From Vombatus ursinus (lineage: Eukaryota > Chordata > Mammalia > Diprotodontia > Vombatidae): a DNA stretch of 64,000 bases. This document shows, one piece after another, positions 51,522 through 61,649 of the stretch. A program made the translations under genes and the position numbers. The notes beneath the pieces were generated by a model. It was not told the DNA's origin, searched no databases, and saw only the letters and a program-made list of their open reading frames with translations. The stretch covers positions 18,963,252 through 19,027,251 of the forward strand of contig NW_020949548.1 in the NCBI RefSeq assembly GCF_900497805.2. Direction: 5' to 3'. The first letter of the stretch is position 1, and every line of letters begins with the position of its first letter.

Positions 51522-52330
51522 CTTCTTAGACATACTATGCCTAGATGCAGCAACACAATTGACAAAGTCTCCAGTGATCTACTTGTAGACAAGTTGGAGA
51601 GAGGTCTACTGGATGATAGTAGTGTTAGGCCAGCTTAGAATTGACTGGATGGTTGGACACAAAGAATATTTATTGACTAATAGATCAGTGTCAGCTTGGA
51701 AGGAGGTATCCAATGGAGTGCCCCAGGATTCTGTCATTCGTCCAATTCTATATAACATTTTTGTAAATACTTTGGCTGAAGATATAGATGAATTGCTGAC
51801 ATTTGTAGGTAGCAACTAAGCTCAAAGAGATGGCTAACACACTTGATGAAAGAATCAAGATTCAATAAAACCTCAATGGCCTAAAATAATGAAGGGTTTG
51901 AATATATGAAATATAAGAGGGATCACACAGGTTCAAAAAAGAAACCACATATACATGGGATGCAGGAGATGTCACTAGATAATGGAGTCTGTGAAAAACA
52001 GAACTAGGTGTTTTCCTGGACAGCAAGGTCAAATCCAAGTCAACAGTGTGGCATCACAACCAAAACGCTGATGTGATCATGGGATGTACTGCATGTTCAC
52101 AATGAGGGAGGCTAGAGTCCCACAGTACTCTGCCTTTGTCAGACCTCATCTGGAGAACCATGTCCTCTTCTGGGAGCCATTTTGTAGTGAGGTAGCTCAC
52201 CAACCAAAACATGTGTAGTAGAGAGCAATAAGCAAGGTGAGGGGTCTGGAGAACCTAGAATATTCAGGGTGAAGAGAAGGCTTAGAGGGAACATGATAAT
52301 AATGGGCAATGGTTGCAGAAAGAGAGCTAT
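51522..52330 (+). mobile_element. CR1/L3 LINE fragment, reverse-transcriptase region onward
   Basis: At 51613-51819 one frame reads IDWMVGHKEYLLTNRSVSAW, KEVSNGVPQDSVIRPILYNI, FVNTLAEDIDELLTF, matching the CR1 RT block ([21 protein letters not shown]..). NTIDKVSSDLLVDKLE lies just upstream (FDTVSHDIL). After 51830: gtcccacagtactctgcctt and gaagagaaggcttagaggga from the 3' region. The FADD catalytic box is lost. Confidence 0.8.
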
Positions 52331-52961
52331 TGGGTCATTTGAAAATGAACATCAGCCAGAGGACAAAGCAGCAGTGCTCAGTGGGTGTGAGGAGGTTGGA
52401 ACATGAGACCAAGATGGAATAATGAAGGAGAACTGGATTGAAGGGGTCATCCAAGAAGTGAATGACCAAAGTAGAAAAGAGACATATAGAAAGAATGAGA
52501 GATAATCAGAAGACAACCTATGTACTCCACTGGCATCCTTAAGATGTCAAGAAAAAACAAGGAAGGCCCCCAGTCCAACAGGACTCAGCAAGATGAACTT
52601 AGGAGAAGATGTAGTCAAGGGTCACTTAGCACGAGTGAGTATAGATGTATAGTCTACAGCTTTAGAGAGCATACACACGCTGATGAGATCACAGATCTGA
52701 GTATGACTAAAAAAAAACTTCCTAACTATCCAAAACCAGAATGCTCTGCCTTGATATCAATCAATCAAAAGTTGATTTAAATTAAATTTAAATTAAATGC
52801 ATTCTGTGCGCAAGACACTGGAGATATCATAGGGAACACAACCTATACAAAATAAATAGAAGCTGATTTCAGGACAGGGTAAAGGGTGACACACTAACAA
52901 CTGCTGGGAATAGGGAAAGGTTTTGTGTACTAAGTGGCAGTTGGTAAGTAGTGAGTTCCCC
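52331..52961. other. 630 bp, mostly unassigned
   Basis: May include more CR1/L3 3' UTR and, at about 52790-52850, a worn antisense L2 tip (gcgcaagacactggagat). Confidence 0.3.
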
Positions 52962-53095
52962 AGCACTGAAGCAGACAGAGATTAAGTGACTTGCCCAGAA
53001 TCACATAACTGCTAAGTATCTGAAGCTGAATTTTAACTTCAGTCTTCCTGACTCCAGGCCCAGCCCTCTAGCCTCTGTGCCACCTGGCTGCTTAG
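52962..53095 (-). mobile_element. SINE head half, antisense
   Basis: gattaagtgacttgcccaga, atcacataactgctaagtat, cttcctgactccaggcccag and tgtgccacctggctgc. Confidence 0.75.
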
Positions 53096-53134
53096 GAAAC
53101 AGAAAGAGTGAACTCTGGAGAGGTGCACTAAGAG

Positions 53135-53258
53135 TTCTATGGGAGAGTGACATACCATGACTGGATGACCACGTGCCAGAAAGGTCACAGAGATTTCTGT
53201 CCAGGTATGGATTAGATTAAATAACCTCCAAGATAATTCCTACCTCTGAAATATGAAC
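53135..53258 (+). mobile_element. CR1/L3 LINE 3' tip, worn
   Basis: ctggatgaccacgtgccaga, ccaggtatggattagattaa and ataacctccaagataattcc. Confidence 0.5.
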
Positions 53259-53965
53259 ATTCTTACATTTGAAGATGATTTTGTATGTTTCCCTCCTCAC
53301 AAAAGGCCTCTGGACAAGTTCAGAGAACCCTTCCAAATGCAAGCATGTATCAGTATTGTAGGCCCTAATCTTCCTCTCCTCCAGTTAGGATCATGGGAAA
53401 CCGTTAGCAATAGCCAACGTGACCTTGGCTCTGTGGCTACTCTGCATCACCTAAGGCCTTCCAGCTGTTTGTAAATGTGGGCGACGTTATCAGGGCTATT
53501 GGAAATACAACACTCATCATTCTGGGTACAGTCATCTCCCAATACACACACAAATGGAGAAACAACATCTCCTGTTACTGTGGAAGCTGACACAGAAAAA
53601 CAGACATTACAAAGGGCAGCCCAAGGATGGCCATGTCCGAACTCTCTCTGGAGCAGAGTCCCAGCCCGCAAGAAAGGAGGCTCACAAAGAGCCCGTGGCC
53701 AGGGGTCTTCTGCAGGTACATTGTTTACAGAACAACACTGCCAAATACAAATAGCTTTGCATCTAGGGCTGGCAGTATTGATGCCCTAACCATACAAGAC
53801 CAATTTGCAGATGATCAGCCTGGCTAGCCTATGAGCATATTAAAACTTCCCTGGGCTAGTTGGAGTGGATGCTACCATTGTCCATGCTCAACTGTCCTAA
53901 TCAGGCTGTGCCTGCTCACTAAGGGAAACTCACAAGAGAGCTCAGAGGGTAGAACAGGTAGAGGA

Positions 53966-53968
<3 letters not shown>
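53259..53968. other. 710-bp repeat-free stretch
   Basis: Several CpGs (gggcgacgttatcaggg near 53479). Overlapping short frames in three registers are not convincing. Candidate single-copy DNA. Confidence 0.4.
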
Positions 53969-53969
<1 letters not shown>

Positions 53970-54000
<31 letters not shown>

Positions 54001-54016
54001 CCCATGTGTGTGTGTG
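53970..54016. repeat. (TG)n microsatellite
   Basis: TG run with one TATGCCCA interruption. Confidence 0.95.
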
Positions 54017-54033
54017 CCAGGTCTCCTTTGCTA

Positions 54034-54115
54034 GACTGTGAGACTTAACCAGAAGAGACCATGTCTTTTCTTGTGTCCCCCACAGTGCCCTGATGGACTA
54101 ATCAATCCTTGCTAG
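54034..54115 (+). mobile_element. L2 LINE 3' end
   Basis: ctagactgtgagacttaacc, gtcttttcttgtgtccccca and a worn tip. Confidence 0.5.
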
Positions 54116-54169
54116 GTCTTGGAAAAATATACAAGTAGTTACTGAAATCGATCAACCCATGGGGCCAGC

Positions 54170-54390
54170 AGAGAAGGGTGGTAAAAACAAGGGCATAGAG
54201 TAATAGCATATCAAATTCTAAGCTCGGCCACTTCCTTCCTATGTGACCTGAAGTCAGTCATCTCTTAGCACATAGTAGGTGCTTAATAAATGTTTATTGA
54301 CTGACTGGCTGACTTCACTTCTAAAAGGTTGGCCTCACTGGCCTGTGATGTACCTTCTACTTCTAAATCTATGATCTACAAGACCCATAT
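54170..54390 (+). mobile_element. SINE with CR1/L3-like tail, split by an L2 tip
   Basis: agtaatagcatatcaaattc and ctatgtgacctgaagtcagt; then an L2 tip at about 54262-54312 (cacatagtaggtgcttaata); then ctcactggcctgtgatgtac and aaatctatgatctac. Confidence 0.65.
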
Positions 54391-54534
54391 TTTATCTCTC
54401 AGGCTCTAGGGCTAGGTTTCTTTCCTCAAAAATCTGTTCTGGGTGATGCTGAGAAAGGAGACACAGGATGTTACCCTCATGACTAAGAAATAGCAAGTTT
54501 CTGGAACCAGCATGGCTTTTCTTATTGGCTTTCA

Positions 54535-54728
54535 TAGAATCACATCATAGATTGAGAGCTGGAAGGGACCTCAGAGGTCATTTAACTCTCTACACATACA
54601 CACACACACACCCATTTTATTGATGAGAAAACTGAGACCCAGAGAAGTTAAGGGACTCATCTAAAGTCACAATGGGAGCAGAGCGAGAATTTAAACTCAT
54701 ATCCTATGAACCCAAGTTCATCCTATGG
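54535..54728 (-). mobile_element. SINE with CR1/L3-like tail, antisense
   Basis: agattgagagctggaagg, gacctcagaggtcatttaac, a short CA run (54594-54611), gatgagaaaactgagaccca and cccaagttcatcc. Confidence 0.8.
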
Positions 54729-55100
54729 ATCAAGCTTTCCAAATTCATTCAATTCAGTGTTCTTTCCCCTGAATCAAGCTACCTTCAGTGCCTGTACTGA
54801 CCATCATGGTGCCTCTGAAGTGCACTAATGCCTGTAAATATTTCTTGAGCAATGTTTTAATAGGGAGAGCTATACTGGCTCAGCACAAGCTGAGAAGTTT
54901 CCACCCAAATTATAGCTCTGAACTTCTCTTTTCCAGATCTCTGATAACATACCCCATCAACAGCCCCTAGACCACAAAATGAGAAGGAAGGAGCACAGCA
55001 TTCCAAAGATGAGGCTTCAGTGACTACTGGGGGCCTGGTGGGTCACTATCCCATAGGACTCATACAGCACCTCCCTAACCCACTCTTTCTAAGCTTCCTA
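54729..55100. other. No recognised feature
   Basis: 370 bp, single-copy-looking. Confidence 0.4.
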
Positions 55101-55102
55101 GT

Positions 55103-55357
55103 CAGCTTCATGGCACAGAAGATAGAACATCCCAGTCTGGAGTCAGTAAAACCAGAGTTCAAATACAGCCTCCCACACTAACTAACTATGAGACTCTGGG
55201 CAAGTCACTTAATGTCTGTCTGCCTCAGGTTCCCCAACTGTAAAATGTAGGTGATAATAGCACCTACCCCCAAGGATTGTCATGAGGATCAAATGAGATA
55301 TTTGTAAAGTGCTTGGAATAGTGCCCCACACATAGTAGGCACTTAATAAGTATCTGC
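55103..55357 (+). mobile_element. MIR, full length
   Basis: cagcttcatggcacagaaga head, actctgggcaagtcacttaa, ttccccaactgtaaaatgta, ggattgtcatgaggatcaaa and catagtaggcacttaataag. Confidence 0.9.
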
Positions 55358-55704
55358 TCCCTTCTCCCTCTGCTTCCCATTGGCCCTACCTGTCACCAAT
55401 GATCGGAAGGACTGAAAAATTTTAAGACTATTACTACTTTGTTGATGATACTTCTCAAAGAGGTACAGCCACCTCCATTTCTTGCCTTTAAGGGAATAAA
55501 ATGACTTTGAACAAGATGAAGAGTTTAGAAATTGTTTTCTTGCTGCTTTTCTTCAGAATGCTGCAATTGCCACATGGGGTTGGGTGGAGGAGTGTTGGGA
55601 AGTTGCATAACATATAAACATGGCAATGCGGTCAGCATGAAGTGGTGCCTGTGGCCTTGTAGCTATTTCGAGCAATCATGAAAAGGGAAAGGAATAGCAT
55701 CCAA
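55358..55704. other. No recognised feature
   Basis: About 350 bp, repeat-poor. Confidence 0.4.
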
Positions 55705-56019
55705 ACCCACATTTAACATGCATTTACCAAACGTCCACTGTGAGCACGGCACTGTCCTAGGTGCTAGGAATACAAAGACAAATCCCCAAAGTGATTTCTA
55801 TCCTCAAGGAACAGATGATCTCTCTGGGTGGAGGAGTGGATATAACATACAAATGGAGGAGTATATGCATTATATTTTTTTCAAATATAAATTTTTCATT
55901 GTTGCAATATAACATTATATTAATTTTTCTCCCTTATTTGGAAAATTTTCAATTGATGTTAAACAAAAAATTACTGCCATTTCTCATTGGCCCCAGGCCC
56001 CTTATAGAATCCATAATTT

Positions 56020-56148
56020 TTTTTTAATAATTTTCCCCAATTACATGTTAAAACAATTTTTAAACTTTTTTTAAAGTTTTGAGTTCCAAATTCTATCCCT
56101 TCCTCCCCCTCCCTCTCTGAGACAGTAAGCAATCCAATTTCATTTAGG
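56020..56148 (-). mobile_element. L1 3' tip, antisense
   Basis: T-run, ttaaagttttgagttccaaa, ttctatcccttcctcccct and gacagtaagcaatccaattt: reverse of the L1 end seen in sense at 37.2 kb. Confidence 0.65.
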
Positions 56149-56202
56149 AAGGAAGGAAGCAAAGAAGTAAGGAAAGAAGGAAGGAAGGAAGGAAGGAAGG
56201 GG
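56147..56202. repeat. (GGAA)n microsatellite
   Basis: ggaaggaaggaag... with interruptions, next to the L1 tip. Confidence 0.95.
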
Positions 56203-56577
56203 AAAATAACATGCTTCAGTCTGTATTCAGACAGTATCAGTTTATATATTATAATTTGAGGAGATAGAAAACATTAACCAGCAAGGGAATTAGGAAAGGC
56301 TTCCATAGGTGGTGACCTATGAGGTAAGCTTGGATGGAAACTAGAGATTCTAATAGGCAGAGGTATCAGAAATGGAACACTAAGGTTGGGGAACTTTAGA
56401 ATGTTGGACAATTTGACTGGTATGTACAGCATGAGGGGAAAATGTGAACTAAGCCTGGAAAGACAGGCCAGGGCTATGCCATTAAACATTCTAATGTCAA
56501 ACTAAGGAATCTATATTTGATCCTAGAGAAAATAATATCAATGGGTCTTCCACCTCTCCCTTACTTCCCCCTCACAG

Positions 56578-56692
56578 CATACTATAATGGAAAGAGGAAA
56601 ATGTGTTGGAATTGAAGTCAGAGGATTTGAGTTCAAATCCTATCTGTAGTACTTAGTACCTGCCTAACCTTGGGCAGGTCCAACTTTTTATC
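56578..56692 (+). mobile_element. SINE 5' part
   Basis: ctataatggaaagaggaaaa, gaagtcagaggatttgagtt and ctaaccttgggcaggtccaa. Confidence 0.6.
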
Positions 56693-56890
56693 CACAATGC
56701 CACACTGACCTTTATACCATAAGAGGATGGGAACTAGGGACTTGGCCTCCCCAATATCAATTTGTACATATTCAACACACTGCAAAGGGCACTGGCTCTA
56801 AGGTCAGAGGACCTTGTTTCAAATCACACATCTAATCATCATTTCCTGTGTGATATAATTCTTCTGAAAGCTTACACTGTCAAGCTACCA
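56693..56890 (+). repeat. Direct repeat, copy A
   Basis: About 200 bp similar to 57863-58060: taagaggatgggaactaggg, ccccaatatcaatttgtaca and tctaaggtcagaggaccttg all recur in order in copy B at roughly three quarters identity by eye. Confidence 0.75.
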
Positions 56891-56899
56891 CCTCTCAGG

Positions 56900-57090
56900 T
56901 AGAAGGTGGGAGACTAAAGGTGTGGAACGACACATGTATTGTCAGACATGATCAATGCATTTTATTTGTTTTGCTTAGCTATATTTACTTGTAGAGGAAG
57001 ACGGGGCTTGAGGAAGAAAATTTATTGGAAAAGGTGGCGATTTTTTTTAAAGTATCAATAAAATATTTTCAAAATGAAACCAAAAGAAAA
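56900..57090 (+). mobile_element. L1 3' tip
   Basis: gtattgtcagacatgatcaa, tgttttgcttagctatattt, T-run near 57050 and agtatcaataaaatattttc. Confidence 0.55.
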
Positions 57091-57147
57091 TGCATTGTTC
57101 TCTAGCTGTAGGGATATACACTCCTGGGTACCAGTAACTTTCCATGG

Positions 57148-57296
57148 TTTTATGTCTGCATAAGAGATCTGGGTTTGGGTTCCAGTTATACTACAAACTG
57201 TGTGACCTTGATCAAGTCATGTTTTTCTGGGTCTCGCTTTCTGAAGGAAGTGAATGAAATGTTCTCTAAGGACCTTTGAAGTTCTGACACTCAAGG
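57148..57296 (+). mobile_element. SINE with CR1/L3-like tail, worn
   Basis: aagagatctgggtttgggtt, ctgtgtgaccttgatcaagt and ctaaggacctttgaagttct. Confidence 0.6.
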
Positions 57297-57309
57297 ATGT
57301 CTAGTTATC

Positions 57310-57622
57310 TCCAAGTACCTGGAGAATTGTTATAAAGAATTGAGACAAAGACAAAGAAGAGAGCCTTGCCCTGGGGGAGGGAATTCTAGATACAATAGGT
57401 AGAACATGCAGAGAGGAATATTTAGGCCCTAATACAAGGGAAAACTTACTGAGAAGGCTTGGTATCCAAAAGTCAAATGGGCTTCCTCATAAGATAATGA
57501 ATTCTCCATCACTGGAGGTCTGCAAATGCAGTCTGAATAACCACCTGTCAGGGATGTTGTAGAGAGAAATTATTGTTCCTCTACCAGTTGGACCAGATAG
57601 ATAACCTCTGAGGTCCCTTCTA
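57310..57622 (+). mobile_element. CR1/L3 LINE 3' portion
   Basis: tatctccaagtacctggaga, gaattctccatcactggagg, ataaccacctgtcagggatg, ttggaccagatagataacct and ctgaggtcccttctagg. Confidence 0.75.
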
Positions 57623-57625
57623 GGG

Positions 57626-57880
57626 GACAATAATAATAGCTAGCATTTACATAGCACTTTAAGATTTGCAAAGCGCTTTATAAATATTATCTCATTCAAT
57701 GCTCACAACAACAACTGGGAGGTCAATTCGATTATTATCCCCATTTTATAGATCAGGAAATTGAGGCAAATGAGGTTAAGCAACTTGTCCAGGGTCACAC
57801 AGATAGTGAGAGACTTGGGATTTGAACCCAGCACCCCTGATTCCAGGTTCAGTGCTCTATACATTATGTCACTCTGGCTT
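57626..57880 (-). mobile_element. MIR, antisense, full length
   Basis: ataatagctagcatttacat, gcgctttataaatattatct, ccccattttatagatcagg, gtccagggtcacacagatag and ctctatacattatgtcactc. Confidence 0.9.
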
Positions 57881-58060
57881 TTATGTCACAAGAGGATGAG
57901 AACTGTGGACTTGGTCTCCCCCAATATCAATCTGTATAAATTCAGAATACAGTAAAGGGTACTGTCTCTGAGGTCAGAGGCTCTTGGTTCAGATCTCACC
58001 TTTGATCATTACTACCTGTGTGATCTAATTCCCTCAGAAGCCTGTATTGTCAAACTGTAA
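57863..58060 (+). repeat. Direct repeat, copy B
   Basis: Matches 56693-56890; here cacaagaggatgagaactgt, cccccaatatcaatctgtat and tctgaggtcagaggctcttg. Copies start about 1170 bp apart. Confidence 0.75.
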
Positions 58061-58067
58061 ACACAGC

Positions 58068-58165
58068 TACAAACCAGGAGTTACCCTGACTCCATTTGAA
58101 GACCTTCTGTGCCAGGGAACTCACTCTCCCATGAGATGGCTCATTTCCCTTCGGACAGCTGGGAT
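58068..58165 (-). mobile_element. CR1/L3 LINE fragment, antisense
   Basis: tccatttgaagaccttctgt, ggaactcactctcccatgag and ttcccttcggacagctggga resemble the reversed 3' region. Confidence 0.4.
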
Positions 58166-58610
58166 TATGTTCTGTAAGAACCCCCAAGGTAATGTGCATA
58201 ACAGAGAATCTGCTTCTGTCTCCCCTTTCCTAAGATGGGGCATCAGCATGTTCAGAATATTCCCAAGCGGACACTAGTACCCTAGCTATATAATCTCTGT
58301 GTCCCCAGGCTTACATTTACATGAATGGCACCATACAGTTTTTCTAGCCTGGCAGAGGCTCAAGGGGAGAAAAAAAGCATGAGTCGAGCAAAGTATAATT
58401 ATTTCCTACCCAAGAGCTGGCTCTATGCATGGACAGTTATCCATAACAACGCTATCCACATTCCCAAACTGCTAAACTGGGAAATTAAAAGAGGCCATGT
58501 GTGTGATTTGTTTAGTTTTATTTTTATTTCTGAAGTGCTCACTGTTACTGAATGATATAGGGCAGGTAATCTAGGATGAGTTAGTCCAAAGGTCATAGTC
58601 ATAACAACAG
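58166..58610. other. Repeat-poor, CNE-like stretch
   Basis: 58400-58560 contains gtataattatttcctaccca, ctatgcatggacagttatcc and gtttagttttatttttattt; candidate conserved non-coding element. Confidence 0.3.
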
Positions 58611-58619
58611 TAGGCTCAG

Positions 58620-58836
58620 CAAGAAAGGCCATCTGGTGAAGCAGAGAGAGTGCTGAATTGGGAATCATGAGCTCTGGATTCTAATCCTGGCTTGGCCACT
58701 TGCTACCTGTATGATCTTGGATAGTCACTTAACTTCTCTGAGCCTCAGTTTACATTTCTGTAAATACAAGGCTCATGGACTAGGTGGCTTCTAAGGTCCC
58801 TTCTATTCTCTAATCTCTTGATGCTATCTATGACCC
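58620..58836 (+). mobile_element. SINE with CR1/L3-like tail
   Basis: ccatctggtgaagcagagag, ctctggattctaatcctggc, gatcttggatagtcacttaa, ggactaggtggcttctaagg. Confidence 0.8.
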
Positions 58837-58859
58837 TAAGAAGCCCATTCCCTGTCTAG

Positions 58860-59065
58860 AGAGAGTGTTGGACTTGAGTTTGTGCCCCAGTGCTTATAGC
58901 CACTAGCTGTGTGACCCTCTCAACAGCCTTGGCATCCTCATCTGTAAAATGGAACTAGTATTGCTTATACCACCAACATAGAATTATTGTGAGAGAAGTT
59001 CTCTGAGAACCTTCAATTTTACCCTATTTCAATCTAAGCTTTTATTATTGTTGCTGTTATGACAG
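58860..59065 (+). mobile_element. MIR
   Basis: gagagtgttggacttgagtt, actagctgtgtgaccctctc, ggcatcctcatctgtaaaat and ttattattgttgctgttat. Confidence 0.75.
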
Positions 59066-59124
59066 ACTTCTTTGTACTCTTCTCTGAGTTTTCTGACTAT
59101 TAATCACCTGCCATGCTTTCTGTC

Positions 59125-59270
59125 AGAGAATGGACCATGGCACTAGAGTGGGTGACACTTCCTAGCCATGGACACTTCCTAGCCATGTGATCCTAGGCAA
59201 GTACCTAACTTTTCAAAATCTTAAAGTCTCCTGTTTTATTTGGAAAATGAAGCTAACAGTAGTTCAAATT
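59125..59270 (+). mobile_element. MIR fragment with a 17-bp tandem duplication
   Basis: gacacttcctagccatg occurs at 59154-59170 and again, exactly, at 59171-59187, within the tgtgatcctaggcaagtacc core; then gtctcctgttttatttggaa. Confidence 0.65.
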
Positions 59271-59380
59271 TCAACAAACACCTTTTAACACCTACTATGT
59301 GCAAGGCACAAAATCAGGCAATAATCCCTGCCCTAGAGGAACTTCCAGTCTACTTGGGGAGGCGGGGTACTTTAAGCTAA
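59265..59380 (-). mobile_element. L2 LINE 3' end, antisense
   Basis: tttcaacaaacaccttttaa, cacctactatgtgcaaggca and ccctgccctagaggaacttc. Confidence 0.75.
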
Positions 59381-59537
59381 ATCAAACTGTGTACGTTCTG
59401 GCAAAGTCACTCAACACTCTACAGAGTTGAGAAAAGTATTTTGTAAACCTTAAAAAAAGAAAGAATTTTGCTAAACAAATGAGTTAGTATTATTATAAAA
59501 AAGAAGAAAGTCATCACAGACTTGACAGCAATGTTCC

Positions 59538-59716
59538 CTGGTCACAGAGTCATACAATGTCAGAGCAGGAAGGGACTTTAGAGGCCATTTACCTCATTGA
59601 GGAAACCAATGTTCCTATTGGGCAAAGCACCTCTCCAAAGCCATACAACGAACTAGTAGGAGCAGAGCCCGATCCCCTGACACCTACCCCTGCTCCCCAG
59701 TCAATACCATATGAAG
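59538..59716 (-). mobile_element. SINE with CR1/L3-like tail, antisense
   Basis: catacaatgtcagagcagga, agggactttagaggccattt, ctccaaagccatacaacgaa. Confidence 0.7.
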
Positions 59717-60065
59717 GACAGTTGTAAGGTTATCTATCTCTAGCCTTACACAGTGTGGTTAGTTCATCTGATACCAAACCTATGATGAACATTTTCCCTT
59801 ATAAAGAGAGGACACAGTGAAATATAAGCTACCCAATGACAATGTTTTAACTTGCTGAATCAGCCGCACTTCAGGAAATCAAGAGTCTTTTAGAGACAAG
59901 ACAGATCACTTACATCTACAAAAAATGAGGCCTCATCAAAAAAGAGTGAAACTATGGAGTGTTCAGTGTTAGCCTTTAATTATTGAACAAGTCCAAATTC
60001 ACTCTAGCTGGAACACACAGCACACTAGCCAAAGGAAAGTGTGGGAGGACAGCTTTCTAGGTTAG
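59717..60065. other. No recognised feature
   Basis: About 350 bp, repeat-poor. Confidence 0.4.
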
Positions 60066-60320
60066 AGGAGAAGCAGCATGGGATAGCAAAAGGAGTGCTG
60101 GACCCAGGAAGTCCTGGGTTCAAATCCTGCCTCTCAAACTTAGTAGCTGTGTCATCATGGGCAAGTCACTCACCTACTCTGAGTCTCAGTTTCCCAAGGG
60201 GGGAAATGTAAAATGAAGATAGAAATGCTTGCAGTACTTACCATACAGGGTTGTCAGAAGGCTCAAATGGCAAGTGTTTTGCAAACCTGTAAGACTGCAT
60301 AAATGCAGCTAATCAGGCAT
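60066..60320 (+). mobile_element. MIR, full length
   Basis: aagcagcatgggatagcaaa head, tgggttcaaatcctgcctct, atcatgggcaagtcactcac, ccatacagggttgtcagaag and gtgttttgcaaacctgtaag. Confidence 0.85.
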
Positions 60321-60419
60321 TTGGGAGACAGACTCTCCTCATGACAAATGTGAGCTATAACTATTGTTATTACTTCAAAGCAGCAAAGAACTATCACAAT
60401 TTGACAGTAATTTTTCACA

Positions 60420-60500
60420 ATCACAGAACTGCCTGAGAGTAGGGATTGTTTTAGTACATGCATTTGTACCTCCAGTGCCTAGCACAGTGCCTGACACGTG
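60420..60500 (+). mobile_element. L2 LINE 3' end leading into a tandem repeat
   Basis: actgcctgagagtagggatt, gtacctccagtgcctagcac and agtgcctgacacgtggtag. Confidence 0.75.
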
Positions 60501-60740
60501 GTAGGTGATGCTTAATATATGCTTGTTTATTGATGGATAGAATGTCAGAAATGAAAGGCACATAGTTGGTGCTTAATATATGCTTGTTTATTGATGGTAG
60601 AATGTCAGAAATGAAAGGCACATAGTTGGTGCTTAATATATCCTTGTTTATTGACGGGTAGAATGTCAGAAATGAAAGGCACATAGTTGGTGCTTAATAT
60701 ATGCTAATTTATTGATGGATAGAATATCAGACATGAAAGG
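60494..60740 (+). repeat. 60-61-bp tandem repeat, about four copies
   Basis: Copies at 60494-60558 (divergent start), 60559-60618, 60619-60679 and 60680-60740. Each joins an L2 tip (gtgcttaatatatgcttgtt) to the first bases of an antisense CR1/L3-tailed SINE (gaatgtcagaaatgaaagg). Confidence 0.95.
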
Positions 60741-60862
60741 GACCTTAGAGACCATATACCTCCATTTCCATTAAGTCACAAATGAGGGAATAAAAACTTG
60801 GAGAGTAAGAGCTTATCCAAAGTTCCCACAGACTGGCAGAGATAAGAGTAAATCATGGGTGT
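60720..60862 (-). mobile_element. SINE with CR1/L3-like tail, antisense
   Basis: agaatatcagacatgaaagg, gaccttagagaccatatacc, atccaaagttcccacagact. Its first 20 bases are part of the tandem unit. Confidence 0.65.
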
Positions 60863-60930
60863 TTCTCTATCTCCTCTATTTAGCACAGCACCTAGCACAC
60901 AGTAGGCACTTAATAAAAAATGCCTATTAT
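60863..60930 (+). mobile_element. L2 LINE tip
   Basis: gcacagcacctagcacacag, tagg-cacttaataaaaaatg. Confidence 0.7.
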
Positions 60931-61024
60931 ATCAGATTGCTTCCCATTCTCTAAGAGAGGGAGTCAACAAAATCCAAACCTGTCCTAAGAAATGGTGGCT
61001 TTTTCCAGATTTTACACGACTTGT

Positions 61025-61210
61025 GAGACAACGTTGCGTCACAGATAGAAGTCAGTAAGACCTGGATTCCCATTTTGCCACTGACATACTGGCTGTATAA
61101 CCCTAGGCAAAAGTTACTTAACCCCTCAGCCCAAGGCAACTTTTTTAGATTATATAACCTATAGACAAACTGCCAATCTTCATTGCTGAAGGGAGGTTCC
61201 ACGGTGGGAC
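61025..61210 (+). mobile_element. Tail-B SINE, sense
   Basis: aagacctggattcccatttt, actggctgtataaccctagg, aaggcaacttttttagatta, ttcattgctgaagggaggtt and acattgatgacataact: same order as the 47.87-kb copy. Confidence 0.65.
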
Positions 61211-61425
61211 TTCCCCACATTGATGACATAACTGTTGTTCATCCTTCATTCTCAAAGAGGACCGATCACATCAGGAGAGTGATGTCTTGAATAGCAAGTG
61301 AATTGGATCTGAGTGAGGCAGAGCTGTGCAATCATCAGCCTCACTCTCTCTTCCAGAGTCATCGGAGTTCAGTGCAAAGACCTAGGTCAGGACAACTGAC
61401 AACGGCCCCATGACATTACAGGTCT
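61211..61425 (+). mobile_element. Interspersed repeat, family not assigned
   Basis: tgttgttcatccttcattct, caaagaggaccgatcacatc, gtgaattggatctgagtgag, tcatcagcctcactctctct. I recall close relatives as a common marsupial repeat but cannot name the family with certainty. Confidence 0.4.
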
Positions 61426-61649
61426 GGACAAAAGGACTATCTCCAATGTCAATAAACATTTTATTACCAACCCCCTGGCTCAGGGCTGTCATTTTCATTC
61501 TGATTGGTTTGTTTCTCTATGTGGAGCTTGAATCATCTTACTTACCAAGAAATTTACTTAGATCCTCTCTTCTTGTGACAGTTACACACAAAGTCTTCTT
61601 ATAATTGCTAGGGTAAATGATCCCTGAACAATTTTCCTTAGAAACTTAC

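Larger units (their letters stand above)
55705..56530 (-). mobile_element. L2 LINE 3' UTR, antisense, interrupted by an L1 end
   Basis: catttaccaaacgtccactg, aagacaaatccccaaagtga and tcctcaaggaacagatgatc to about 55870. Resumes about 56240: ggaattaggaaaggcttcca, ctaataggcagaggtatcag, ggaaagacaggccagggcta and aatctatatttgatcctaga. Confidence 0.7.

Noticed and set aside
60494-60740. Regularly spaced repeats resembling a CRISPR array
   Set aside because: Units are directly tandem with no unique spacers, and the sequence is plainly vertebrate transposon junction.
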